Shown here one piece after another: positions 18,734 through 28,900 of a stretch of 54,511 nt of DNA (within the stretch, counting starts at the first letter, position 1; each line of letters starts with the position of its first letter). Source of the stretch: a virus. The stretch is taken from positions 1 through 54,511 of IMG/VR virus record IMGVR_UViG_3300009082_000303; one strand, given 5' to 3'. The position numbers and the translations under genes are program-made. The notes below the pieces were generated by a model. It searched no databases. It was not told the origin of the DNA and was given only the letters and a program-made list of their open reading frames with translations.

Positions 18734-21700
18734 TTATATCTCCAAGTCTGATCTGTCTATACTCATTAAATCTTTAATCCATTGTTGATGAATAGTAAAT
18801 CCTATACCAACTCTCCAATTATACAGATTAATTCCAGTATTAGTTTCATAAAGATACGGGCAATATACATTTCCACCGCCTATTCTTACTGCTTTTGTTC
18901 TTGCTATGGAGAACTCTAAACCTTCATCATCTAACCCATCTTCCGCTTCTAATCTTTCCCCATCTACATAATACATCATATGCCCGTCATCATCTAAACA
19001 AATATAACTAATAAAATGCCACTGCTTATCATCAAGTTTTATATCTATAGTCTTAGCTATTAACTTAGATTTAGAACCAGAGAATTGTAACCTGAAATCT
19101 GTTCCTTCTTTTTTTATCTCTAACCTGAAAGAAGCATTTGTATCTAAGACATCTCCATATGGATCAGAAACTACCATAGGATACAATACATGACCTTCTG
19201 CTACTAACGGATTTTTTATCCATCCAATACCTACAAATTTTGTACTAGTCTTGAGTCCCCTATCCAGAACATTTATAAAAGCTTCCTTAGAAATTGAAAC
19301 AGTCTCTTCCGGCTGGGCATCAAAATAGAAGTCTCCTATTCCAAGTCTAGTTTCATTAAAAGGGCCTGATGGAATAGAAGAGAAATCTTCAGAACCAATA
19401 ACAATTCTCTTTCCCCAAATGGACCACTTTGCCCACTTTGTAGGATCAGGGTTAAACCCTGTTAAACCACCGCCTGTTACACCAGCATCCCAAGCGGGCC
19501 ATGGTTCCGGGTTATCATACCCGAATTGTACTCCAGTATAAGAGGCTATTCCTTCTACTTCCGAACCAAATCTATTCTTTCCGCCATGATTACAGACACT
19601 ATGCTGTATAGAGAATTGAGATTCACTTAATGAACCTGTTACTCCTATATCTTTTACATCCATGAAACAATTATTAAATTCTGATTTATACCCAATATCA
19701 TAATTTAATATTAAGTTACTCGGGCCTGCAATTATATTTGATCCATTAAAAGTAGCATCCCCAATCATTGTGAGAATACATTTATCCTTTACTCTTATGC
19801 TAGTAGTTTTGACTACCCCATGAACACCTAACTCTAACCCTGCTGTACCATCTTCATTTACAAACTCTGTCTCAAGAATCAAATTTGAACAATCACTTAT
19901 ATTAAGAACAAATGTAGACTGAGAAGGATCAGATGCCTTTATTCTCCAGGGACCGTATAAACTATAATCCCAGGCATCTAAAGTAAATCCTATCTTATCT
20001 ACATAGTAGGGGTCGGTTTCAGTAAGAAGCCTTGCCCCTCTTATTTTATAAGGTAAAGTGTCATCTGTAGCACTAACAAACTCTGTATAATTAAGCGGGT
20101 CACTTGCGGTACCTATTCCTCCAGAGGTATTTATATTCAAATCAACATAATAAGCATCTCCTGGAAATTCTATTATTATGGGACCAAGAGTTATGGTATC
20201 ACTACCTCCAGGCCCTGTAACTGTAAGCCTAATATTCCTTTCCCCTACTTCAGTATACTGATAGGTTGGATTCTGCAGATTACTGGTACCTAAGCTATCC
20301 CCAAAATCCCAATCCCACGTCGAGATATTAGTAGACGAAGCATCAGTAAAAGCCACAGCCAAAGGTAACGGCCCAGACGTGGGGGTAAATATAAAGTTAG
20401 CTTTTGGTTTTATCGATATCGTAGCTGTTTTAGTACTAGTATTACTAGGCCCAGGACCTGTAACAGTAAGAGTAATAGTATATACGTTATTAGTTAAATA
20501 TGTAATAGTATGAGGCCCCTGTGTCGAAGCCGTGTCCCCATTACCAAAATCCCACGCCCAAGAAGTAGGACTCCCTGTAGAGGTATCCGTGAAGGTTACG
20601 TCTAATGGATTCTTTCCAGTTGGTGGCGTAAACGTAAAATTTGCTGTTACATTATTATATACAGTAATTAAATTTATTTGTTGCTGACTATCTATTAAGC
20701 CATCTGTACCTGTTACTCTTAATGTAACGCTATATGTTCCTGCTGTTGCATATGACTTTGCTATAGTAGAACCAGTACCAAAAGTACTATCTCCAAAAGT
20801 CCAATCCCAATTAGTTATCGTTACTGTAGAACCTAGCCCATTAAAAGATATAAGTTCTCCTGTTAGTGCAGATGTAGAACTAGCATAAAAAGAAGCTAAA
20901 GGTCTTACAGATACTACTCTTTCTTTATAGCTACTACCTCCAGGCCCTGTTACGGTATATCGTACAGTATGTTGCTTATTAAGTGTATATACATGCGTAG
21001 GGTTTGTAGCAGGAGAATGTGAGGAGCCATCTCCAAAATCCCAATCTCGTGAAGATATAGTCCCCCCTGAAGAGTTATCAGTAAAGCTAACTGTAAGAGG
21101 AACTGTTCCACTTGATGGATTATATGTAAAATCCGCTACAGGAGCATCAGGAGGAGGAGGAGGAGCTGGATTAACAACAATTAGATTTGTGCGAGTGAGT
21201 GAATCTGTTAATCCATCTATTCCCGTAGCAACAAGGGTAACACTATACGTTCCTGCGGAACTGAATGTATGTGAAACAATCGAGCCCGTTTGTGTCGGCC
21301 CATCATTAAAATTCCATGTCCAGTTAGTTACGGTAACCCCAGACCCGGTACCATTAAAAGTTACTGAATCTCCTGCTGTTATAGTTGTTGTAGAGACTGG
21401 GGTAAAATATGCTTTAGGCTTTACAGGAAGGATCTTTGTTAAGCTTCCCGTCCTTTCTACATCCCCACATAGATGAGTCGCATAAAGAACTACATTATAA
21501 TTTCTATTATTAGAAAAAGTATGAGTAGTATTTTGCGTTAAGTCATGTGGGGTACCATCTCCAAAATCCCACTCCCAACTATTTATAGGCCCTGCATAAG
21601 TTGCACTACCAGATAGGTTAAAGCTAGTTGTATTAGGGTAACCTGTTGTAGGGTTAAAACTTATACTTACAACTGGGACTCCTGGTGGAGGTGGGGAATA

Positions 21701-23599
21701 CGATACATCTACATATGATCCTACTGTATGACTATCTATACCATTAAAACGTACAGTTAGTGTTACATACCAATACCCAGGCAATACATACTGGTGTGAT
21801 ATAGTAGGATTTGATACAGATTGTACTGGACTACCATCCCCAAAATCCCATATGTAACTTGATATATTAGTATATGAGCTACTAGCATCAAATGTTACGG
21901 ACTCACCTTCAATAATAGTAGTTGCTGATTTAGAAAAAGAAGCAACAGGTCTTATATTAACTTGTACTGTAGCGCTTGAGCTTCCTCCTGAGTTACTGAC
22001 TGTCAGAGTAACTGGAAAACTTACATTTTCCGTGGAAGTAACTGTAAAAGAAGATCCTGTCCCAGTATTCCCTCTTCCATCGCTCCAACTACGGGAAGTA
22101 ATAATTCCTGTTGATACATCATTAAAAGTCATAGTATAAGGCATATTGCCTGTAGGTACTGAAGAAGGAGATATAGCAGCTACAGGTGGTATTACTGCTA
22201 TTGCAGTTATATAGTTAGTCTTAACATTAAGTACATCATACGTAGGGGCAGCAATATTATATATAGGGCCATAATTAACTCCACAAAATCCAACAAAGGT
22301 CCCGCAAAATCCTACACTATACGTTCCTGCGGAACTATACTCATGCGTAGGATTGGCTGTATTTAGAAGAGTTGTTGAATCCCCAAAACTCCACTCTGAC
22401 GTATTTCTTAGTATCCCCTGAGAATAACTTAGGTCGCTAAAAGCTACTGAAAGAGGAACATTACCTGATGTAGGGCTACCAGAAAAATCCATAACATTAC
22501 TAATAGCTCCCCTATCGAGTAAACCTTTTCCTGTGCCTCTACAAGGAGATGGTATAGTAAGTTCAAATCTTCCTTCAGCAGCATCTAAAAATAAAGGGTC
22601 AGCGTATAAGGTACTAGTCTCTGTAGTTACTGTAGGAGCATAAAAATATAAGGAATCTAACCTACTCCTTATGTCATTATATAGCAAATTAACAGGTATT
22701 AGTATTACAGCTTCATGCCATGAACCAGCAGGAGGGGTATTATTATTCCATAATATATTGTTAACTAAATCTATAGAGTTACCACTTATACCATCTATAA
22801 ATAATCCACCTCCATAGGCTGCGGCGTTAGCATAAAAAGTATTATTTACTATGGACTCGCCATAACCCGCCCCTGGAACTTTTATACTATAAAATAGCCC
22901 ACCACCCGATCCTGATGTAGTACTAGAGAAGTTTCCTACAAATAAACAGTTTTTTACAAGAGTATTATCCTCGCAGTATACAGCACCGCCTAAAGTTGTA
23001 CTACTGTTACTAAAGAAAGCGCAGTTTCTTATAGTCGTTCTAACTAAGGGGCTTGCACTAGTAGCGTATATAGCTCCTCCAGGTCCCCCCCAAGCGGGGG
23101 ATATAGAACAACTATTAAAGTAGCAGTTCTCTACTGTACTACCTGAACCAATAACTAAAGCTCCACCTGCATCAGCTGCTACGCAGTTTAAGAAAATACA
23201 GTTTCTAATAGTTACAGTTCCACCTGTTATCGCTCCACCACTAGATACGTAGGAAGATATTGAGCCATATAGGTCAAAAAGAAGACCATCATATGTTGTC
23301 CCCGATGCGGAGAACTGAAAAATTCCAGAATAATTTTGTATAAAACGAGCAGGATGGGTAAGAACATCACGCTGAGTTAAAGCAGTTTCGGTGCCTGCAA
23401 ATCCACCATATATTTTCAGATTACTTTCATTTACTACATAAGTACCTGTATAAGGATGAGCATCACCATTATCCTTTAACCAAATCTCATCATTAGAAAA
23501 TGCGGCACTAAGAGCGCTACTAAGGCTACTATAGGCATTAACCCAAGATGTACCATTATTTGCACCTGTAGCCAGATTACTTACATATATAATTGCCAT
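18734..23599 (-). CDS. Giant adhesin-like protein: parallel beta-helix, nine PKD domains, YGPW module, LamG-like domain (1621 aa)
   Basis: Residues 1-~365 form a right-handed parallel beta-helix with recurring strands such as TIRNCIFLNC, TVENCYFNSC, TIRNCAFFSNS and NNTFYANAAAYGGGLF, like bacterial Pmp-type repeat proteins. About nine PKD domains follow (~370-1140) with WSFGDS, YIWDFGDG, WEWDFGDG, RDWDFGDG, WAWDFGNG and WDWDFGDS signatures. Residues ~1145-1400 carry one YGPW module (DAWDYSLYGPWRI). Residues ~1430-1621 look like a LamG/concanavalin-like domain (QWHFISYICLDDDGHMMYYV, RTKAVRIGGGN). The ATG at 23599 has AAGGA 7 nt upstream, 2 nt after the preceding stop. It probably binds surface polysaccharide. 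The first half resembles bacterial secreted proteins, so transfer of domains from a host is plausible. Confidence 0.85.
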   Translation of the reverse strand: MAIIYVSNLATGANNGTSWVNAYSSLSSALSAAFSNDEIWLKDNGDAHPYTGTYVVNESNLKIYGGFAGTETALTQRDVLTHPARFIQNYSGIFQFSASGTTYDGLLFDLYGSISSYVSSGGAITGGTVTIRNCIFLNCVAADAGGALVIGSGSTVENCYFNSCSISPAWGGPGGAIYATSASPLVRTTIRNCAFFSNSSTTLGGAVYCEDNTLVKNCLFVGNFSSTTSGSGGGLFYSIKVPGAGYGESIVNNTFYANAAAYGGGLFIDGISGNSIDLVNNILWNNNTPPAGSWHEAVILIPVNLLYNDIRSRLDSLYFYAPTVTTETSTLYADPLFLDAAEGRFELTIPSPCRGTGKGLLDRGAISNVMDFSGSPTSGNVPLSVAFSDLSYSQGILRNTSEWSFGDSTTLLNTANPTHEYSSAGTYSVGFCGTFVGFCGVNYGPIYNIAAPTYDVLNVKTNYITAIAVIPPVAAISPSSVPTGNMPYTMTFNDVSTGIITSRSWSDGRGNTGTGSSFTVTSTENVSFPVTLTVSNSGGSSSATVQVNIRPVASFSKSATTIIEGESVTFDASSSYTNISSYIWDFGDGSPVQSVSNPTISHQYVLPGYWYVTLTVRFNGIDSHTVGSYVDVSYSPPPPGVPVVSISFNPTTGYPNTTSFNLSGSATYAGPINSWEWDFGDGTPHDLTQNTTHTFSNNRNYNVVLYATHLCGDVERTGSLTKILPVKPKAYFTPVSTTTITAGDSVTFNGTGSGVTVTNWTWNFNDGPTQTGSIVSHTFSSAGTYSVTLVATGIDGLTDSLTRTNLIVVNPAPPPPPDAPVADFTYNPSSGTVPLTVSFTDNSSGGTISSRDWDFGDGSSHSPATNPTHVYTLNKQHTVRYTVTGPGGSSYKERVVSVRPLASFYASSTSALTGELISFNGLGSTVTITNWDWTFGDSTFGTGSTIAKSYATAGTYSVTLRVTGTDGLIDSQQQINLITVYNNVTANFTFTPPTGKNPLDVTFTDTSTGSPTSWAWDFGNGDTASTQGPHTITYLTNNVYTITLTVTGPGPSNTSTKTATISIKPKANFIFTPTSGPLPLAVAFTDASSTNISTWDWDFGDSLGTSNLQNPTYQYTEVGERNIRLTVTGPGGSDTITLGPIIIEFPGDAYYVDLNINTSGGIGTASDPLNYTEFVSATDDTLPYKIRGARLLTETDPYYVDKIGFTLDAWDYSLYGPWRIKASDPSQSTFVLNISDCSNLILETEFVNEDGTAGLELGVHGVVKTTSIRVKDKCILTMIGDATFNGSNIIAGPSNLILNYDIGYKSEFNNCFMDVKDIGVTGSLSESQFSIQHSVCNHGGKNRFGSEVEGIASYTGVQFGYDNPEPWPAWDAGVTGGGLTGFNPDPTKWAKWSIWGKRIVIGSEDFSSIPSGPFNETRLGIGDFYFDAQPEETVSISKEAFINVLDRGLKTSTKFVGIGWIKNPLVAEGHVLYPMVVSDPYGDVLDTNASFRLEIKKEGTDFRLQFSGSKSKLIAKTIDIKLDDKQWHFISYICLDDDGHMMYYVDGERLEAEDGLDDEGLEFSIARTKAVRIGGGNVYCPYLYETNTGINLYNWRVGIGFTIHQQWIKDLMSIDRSDLEI
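19400..20165 (-). repeat. Fifth YGPW module (in the 1621-residue protein)
   Basis: This segment starts DAYYVDLNINTSGGIGTASD and carries DAWDYSLYGPWRI, like the four modules in the 1871-residue neighbour. It is followed by a RLGIGDFYF motif that matches RLGVGAFYF at the end of the fourth module there, so the two proteins share a longer block, not just a motif. Confidence 0.65.
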
Positions 23600-23601
23600 C
23601 T

Positions 23602-24066
23602 TTAAGTCCTTCTTACCCTAGCTGTAAAATATACAGAGTATGCCCCTGGATCAACATATGTATGTACAGGAGATCCCAAAACAGAAAAAGCAGTACCATC
23701 TCCAAAGTTCCACTCTCTACTTACAAGTTCATAAGGTGTAGAGATTATACTTTTATCTGTGAACTTAACATTTAACGGTACTCTACCCTTTTTTGGATAA
23801 GCATCAAAATCAATCTTCATAACCGTAATAACTCTCTCATATATCAGGTTAACTGTGTCTGTTCCATCTGTTACATTAAGCTTTAATGTATGTGACCCAA
23901 CACTTGTATAGGTATGAGATGGACTTTGTTCTGAACTTGTTATCCCATCCCCGAAATCCCATGCCCAAGAGGTAGGTGTCCCCAATAAAGCAATACCCGT
24001 AAATTGTACAGTTAACGGTAGGCTACCAATATACTTATCAATAGTTAAAGAAGCATCAAGAGCCAT
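23602..24066 (-). CDS. Two-PKD-domain protein (154 aa)
   Basis: The whole protein is two PKD domains in tandem: residues ~1-80 (SWAWDFGDGITSSEQSPSHTY) and ~82-154 (SREWNFGDGTAFSVLGSPVHTY). It has no anchor domain, signal peptide or collagen stretch, which is odd for a free-standing fibre protein. The ATG at 24066 has AAAGG 7 nt upstream. It lies 2 nt before the 1621-residue gene and 133 nt after the 222-residue gene. It may be a detachable spacer or decoration subunit, or a fragment split off from a larger PKD protein. Confidence 0.82.
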   Translation of the reverse strand: MALDASLTIDKYIGSLPLTVQFTGIALLGTPTSWAWDFGDGITSSEQSPSHTYTSVGSHTLKLNVTDGTDTVNLIYERVITVMKIDFDAYPKKGRVPLNVKFTDKSIISTPYELVSREWNFGDGTAFSVLGSPVHTYVDPGAYSVYFTARVRRT

Positions 24067-24199
24067 GCAAAAGCCTTTGAGAGATAAAAATAGGTCCTAT
24101 CGATAAGGGGAAAATATTAATAGATAATAAACTTATTCCGTGGATTCTTAGGTTCATAGTGACCACCATTCCACTGCGTAGCTATATAACGATATTAAC
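24067..24199 (-). other. 133-nt gap with a possible gene remnant
   Basis: No gene with a usable start fits here. One minus-strand frame, opening after a TAA, reads ...ATQWNGGHYEPKNPRNKF and ends in TAA with no ATG, GTG or TTG before it. The peptide looks protein-like rather than random and may be the end of a lost coding sequence. A small palindrome (CCTATCGATAAGG on the plus strand, 24096-24108) is also present. I see no convincing promoter. Confidence 0.3.
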
Positions 24200-24868
24200 T
24201 CAAGCTATGGAGTCTAAGTCATCTAATCTTCCTGCTATGCCTCTAAGCGATTGAGTATAGTTAGAAAAATCTACGTCCTTGCTCCAAACCTGCAATTCAT
24301 CGATCTTCATAGTGCTGTTTGGGACTACATAGATTTTTTTTGAGGATGGAATAATTGGAGTTGTATTTACGCTTTTAGTAGAGGGTACTATCTTTAATTT
24401 GCTACGGGCAGAGCTAATATACATCTTTTCTTCGGATTTATTAAACATAACAAATGTCCATCTATGAATATATATGATTGGGTCTACAGACCTCCATACA
24501 TATTCATGCGTCTCAAATATTAAATGTTTATCTAAATCTACATAAAATTTCCAGTACTCATTAGTATCCGAATTTTCTGATAGTAATATAACAAAATCTG
24601 GCTCTTCTACTTTTTCTTCAACTACTATATAACTATCTAGTATTTTTACGTCTTCTTCTATGTCATTTTTTACTATTAATTTAACAGTATATATTCCTGG
24701 TTCCGTATATACATGCACTGCTGATGTCGTCTCATAATCAGTAGAAGCACCATCCCCAAAATCATAAACTGTACTAGTGATGGCTCCTACAGAGGTATTT
24801 GTAAAAGTAACCACCAAAGGTGCTCTACCTAATGTTATGTCCGCTGTTAGATTTGCTGTAATAGTCAT
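24200..24868 (-). CDS. PKD plus LamG-like protein (222 aa)
   Basis: Residues ~1-85 are one PKD domain (STVYDFGDGASTDYETTSAVHVY). Residues ~95-222 look like the core of a LamG/concanavalin-like domain (EYWKFYVDLDKHLIFETHEY, YIHRWTFVMFNKSEEKMYIS, MKIDELQVWSKDVDF), similar in layout to the C-terminus of the 1621-residue protein. The start at 24868 lies 4 nt after the preceding stop without a clear ribosome binding site, so translation is probably coupled. With its upstream neighbour, which ends in a PKD domain, it may form a split fibre. Binding of host glycans is the likely role; no catalytic site is visible. Confidence 0.8.
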   Translation of the reverse strand: MTITANLTADITLGRAPLVVTFTNTSVGAITSTVYDFGDGASTDYETTSAVHVYTEPGIYTVKLIVKNDIEEDVKILDSYIVVEEKVEEPDFVILLSENSDTNEYWKFYVDLDKHLIFETHEYVWRSVDPIIYIHRWTFVMFNKSEEKMYISSARSKLKIVPSTKSVNTTPIIPSSKKIYVVPNSTMKIDELQVWSKDVDFSNYTQSLRGIAGRLDDLDSIA

Positions 24869-24872
24869 AATA

Positions 24873-25931
24873 TTAAACTGTTATGTATTGTGAAAAAGTA
24901 TCTGAACCGACTGAATTCGTTGTTGTTAAACTTACTCTATATGTCCCGGAGCTACTGAAAGTATGCTCTGTATTTCTTGTAGCACTTTTGTAAGTATCTC
25001 CAAAATCCCACATCCACTCCTCTGGGTAGTACGTGCTACTATCCAGAAACCTAACCTTCAAAGGATTTGTACTATTTATAGTATACGTAAAATTTGATAT
25101 TGGTTTAACACTTATTTTTATCCATGCTGCTACTATCCCTGTACCTGTAAGCCCTAGATACGTATTTCTCTTAAATCTTGATGGCGCTCCTTGGTATTGT
25201 ACAGAAAAACAGCCATCGACGATACCTGATTCTAAAGTATAAAAAGAAGCCCCAGTAATACCTATATCCCACTGTAGGTCTCTTTCATATATAGAATAGT
25301 CTACTAAAGTTTCATCATCATTTTTAAACTTAAGGTATAACTGTAAATCTTTATCTGGGTACCATCCAGTTGAACCCTGTATACCGTAGAAACCTGTTAA
25401 TCCTAAACCTGTATCTCCCTGTAACCCATTCTGACCAGTATATCCTACGTGTCCTGTATTACCTAATATTCCTGTATTACCTAATACTCCAGTACTACCT
25501 AAATCTCCTTTAGCACCCGTTGTTCCTTTTATCAGTTCATCACTAATCGTAAAAGTAGCCATCTGTGAGTATTCGTTCAAAGATATTACTTCGGTAGCCC
25601 TATTCCTATTATAAAGAATAAACTGAGCTATCGGGATGTGGTTTTGTATTACCTTATGTGATATAGAAGTAACAGATGTGCTAAATATTCCTACATTATC
25701 AAAAATAAACTTACCTGTTTCTATCTTATAATATACATTCACTACAGCATATTTATTAGCATCTTTAGGCAAATCAAAAAACTGTTGTGAGCTTATAGGA
25801 ATGATAAGATTATTTAATGATACAAAAGTATTATTATAAAGTACGGTGCCAAGATTAACTACATAATTTGTAGTACCATCTATACCTTTTACTATAGATA
25901 TAGTATTTGATTTATTTGTCTTTAGTTCCAT
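24873..25931 (-). CDS. Fibre-like protein: anchor domain, collagen-like segment, beta domain, PKD domain (352 aa)
   Basis: The N-terminal ~134 residues resemble the anchor domain of the 300- and 215-residue fibres in layout but are more diverged. Residues ~135-192 are collagen-like (GTTGAKGDLGSTGVLGNTG and following). A beta-rich segment (~195-270, DLQLYLKFKNDDETLVDYSI) looks like the start of a LamG domain. It is interrupted by a C-terminal PKD domain (~274-352, EEWMWDFGD). The neighbour's LamG-like part could complete that domain, which hints that the two genes were once one. The ATG at 25931 follows an AGGA lying in the end of the upstream gene. It is probably a host-binding fibre. Confidence 0.82.
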   Translation of the reverse strand: MELKTNKSNTISIVKGIDGTTNYVVNLGTVLYNNTFVSLNNLIIPISSQQFFDLPKDANKYAVVNVYYKIETGKFIFDNVGIFSTSVTSISHKVIQNHIPIAQFILYNRNRATEVISLNEYSQMATFTISDELIKGTTGAKGDLGSTGVLGNTGILGNTGHVGYTGQNGLQGDTGLGLTGFYGIQGSTGWYPDKDLQLYLKFKNDDETLVDYSIYERDLQWDIGITGASFYTLESGIVDGCFSVQYQGAPSRFKRNTYLGLTGTGIVAAWIKISVKPISNFTYTINSTNPLKVRFLDSSTYYPEEWMWDFGDTYKSATRNTEHTFSSSGTYRVSLTTTNSVGSDTFSQYITV

Positions 25932-25936
25932 CTAAA

Positions 25937-28900
25937 TTACATCCTAACTATAGGCTTATTCTGTAATCTATAAATACCTACAGATGTCTCAGCTGTTTCT
26001 GTATACCCAGGTTGATACTCTATATCATCATCCTCGAAGAATCCAACCTGATTTTCAGTTCTTGCTCTGTATACCTTTGAGAATATAAGGAGAACTAACT
26101 CCCCTCTTACAAAAGGAGAAATTATATCAGACCTTATTCTGGCAAGCATAGGAATGAAAACTTTTCTTGGATTAGCAACAGACATATGCTCAGCTTGTAT
26201 TCTGAACTCTTCGCTACAAGCTGCATAGTAGGCCCTCCCAAGTTTATCTCCAACATTGTTAGGTTGAGATAATGTAAGGGAGGACCCTACTGTTCTACCT
26301 ATTATTGCAGGTAGTTTTACAAACCCTGAATCTATACTGAAGTTGCTAAAATCTAAATCATCCACGTTGGTAAACATATTTTCACTCAAGAAATCTGGAT
26401 CATTAACCGGAATGTTATCTATAGGACTTTCATATGGCTCACCTTTAATATCCGGTGTTGCTCCGGTTCCAAGGTTAGAGATATATAAAAACTCAGAACA
26501 TTTCATAATTTCAACATCCAAACTGTCTGGCAATGAATTGAGAGTCTGATATGGGCGATATCTATATAAGATATTAGTTGTAGTTGTTTGAGTCAAATTC
26601 TCAAAAGTTATCTGTTTGACTAATAATGGTACATAGATAGTCCCAGAATGGGTTGTCACTCTAGGATCTATTCTAAACTTAGCCGCCACCGTTCCCATAC
26701 CTGTTATATCAGGTTCATCATCCGTAGGACTTATTGAAAGGATAGGAAGTACTGTATATACTGTCTCATCCGGTATTATAGAAATTTCAGGATACCAAGC
26801 AAACATCTCATACTGCTTCTCACTTGTTGAAAAAGAGCTTATACCAAGAATAAGACCATTCAGTAGTTCCGGGAAAGCGGAGCTAGCATTCCTTAGATCA
26901 ATAGTAAACTCCCTCTGATCGTCAGTAGTCAACAATACAGGGAACAGAACAGACTTGTAAAAACCTTCTATACCCTTTGAGCTAACATTAAAATTGACCA
27001 TATAAGGCGCTCTCAATGCCTGCTGGTTCTCTCCCTTATGATTTAAAGGAAGACCCAAATCATTAGCGGTGGTAGCGTCAGAAGTTGTTGTAACTTCCAT
27101 AACTACTTCCACAATAGTATTTGAGGGCACCACAAAAGCTTCATCGAGATAAATCAATATGTAGGTCTTATCGACCCCAGAATCAGTAAGTTCCCTATCT
27201 CTTAAAGAACTCCAAGTCCTGAAATCTTTAGAAATCTTATATACAGAACCGTTTATACTTGAAACACTTTTGACTGAAAAAACCCCATATCCGCTAAGAT
27301 TCTTCGGCACTCTAATAACACTTGTCGGTTCAATTGCCTGGAAGAAGTAATGGTATTCAACAAGGGAGCCTCTGAATTGTTGACCATGAAATTTCCTTAA
27401 CGACCTCTTAAACTCTATATCATTCTCAGGTAGATTTCCTATATCCTTATATAGATTCTGCATATCAACAGTATTCTGTATAGTCTTTGCTGAATAAAGA
27501 ATAGTGTAGTCCTTATACCCAGATACTCTCTCATCAAGATATTCTATAACCTCGTCGTTATTAAATACATTTATTCCTCTGTAGAACAATGAGCTATTTG
27601 TGTCGTCTGGGATATATTTCATCCCCAAAGGCTGAACAGGTATTCTGGATAATCCAACCCCTGAAAAATCAAGGTAGGTTGCAGTTATCTGATACTGTAT
27701 ATTATCTCCTGTTGGATTATTTCCAGTAAGAGTAAAGACGACAGAATCTGTTCCCAATCCTTCCCAGGTTCCTTGAACACGTTCACTTGTTACCGCAGAG
27801 TCTCTTATAATAAAGGCGCTATATAGTGCCGTCTCATTGATATACAATGCTTTTTCTCTAGGGCCAAATGTTAGCTCAGTCTCAACAGGGGTGATATTAG
27901 AATTCACAGTTTTGATATCATCTCGTATCACTGCCGTAGAAGATACAGCACCAGTAGCCAGATTAGTTATATCTCCGATACCAGTATAAGTATCTACTGA
28001 GAGGATAGAAGTACTAAATTGAGTTCCCCTGTTATCTTTATTATCTATCTTTGTTTTAAGCTGATTCTGAAGAAGAAGATCTAAATTCTTCTCAAGAATA
28101 CCACTCATAGTATTTACTACAATCTTTCTACGTATATCTACTATATCATCACTAACAATTTCAGTATATGTTAGCCCGTCAGGTCTAATAGCATTTAATT
28201 CATAATATGTAGAACCATTTATGTTAGACTCAATATTGAATGGTGAAGAATTCCTTCTTGATACAAAGAACATAGGAATAGCCCAGCTGTACCCATCATG
28301 AGTATTTCTGCAACGAGATCTCCACAATCCGTAGTCTCCATTACTACTCCCCATATTTTCGAAAGTGTAACTTCCAGCATCAGTTATTCCAGTATTAGGA
28401 CCCATACTATAAACGTACTGCGCCCCTAATCCTGCTTCTGGGAAATTGAAAGGATCAATACCATCTACTACTCGTATTCTATACTGTATTTGAACCCTTT
28501 TTGTTGTCTCTACTCCTACATTAGGGTCTATCATATTATCTTCTAAATAGTCTGTAGCTTCAGACTGTATATTACCTTCAGGATAAATTCTTCCTTTAGT
28601 CCTTACTTCTAAATCTGAATCCTGTTCTTCGTATTGATTATCTATATTATTAGGATCATATTTTATGATTGTTCCCTCATATCCTACTACCCATCCTAAA
28701 GCCTCATTAACAAAAAACAAATCGTATAGGTCTACTCCCGTACCCGCGCTAAGTACTCTCCATTTAGCACCGCTATTTTCTGTAGTGATAAGTAATCCAT
28801 TAGACCCACAAACCCATGCTCTATCTTGAATAGAAAAACTAATATCTGTAGTTGTTCGATTAGGAATAACACCAGAAGAAGGTCTAAGCTCAGAAGGCTT

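Noticed and set aside
11527-25931. Diversity-generating retroelement acting on the adhesin genes
   Set aside because: No reverse transcriptase or template/variable repeat pair is visible in the window. It could lie outside, but nothing here supports it.
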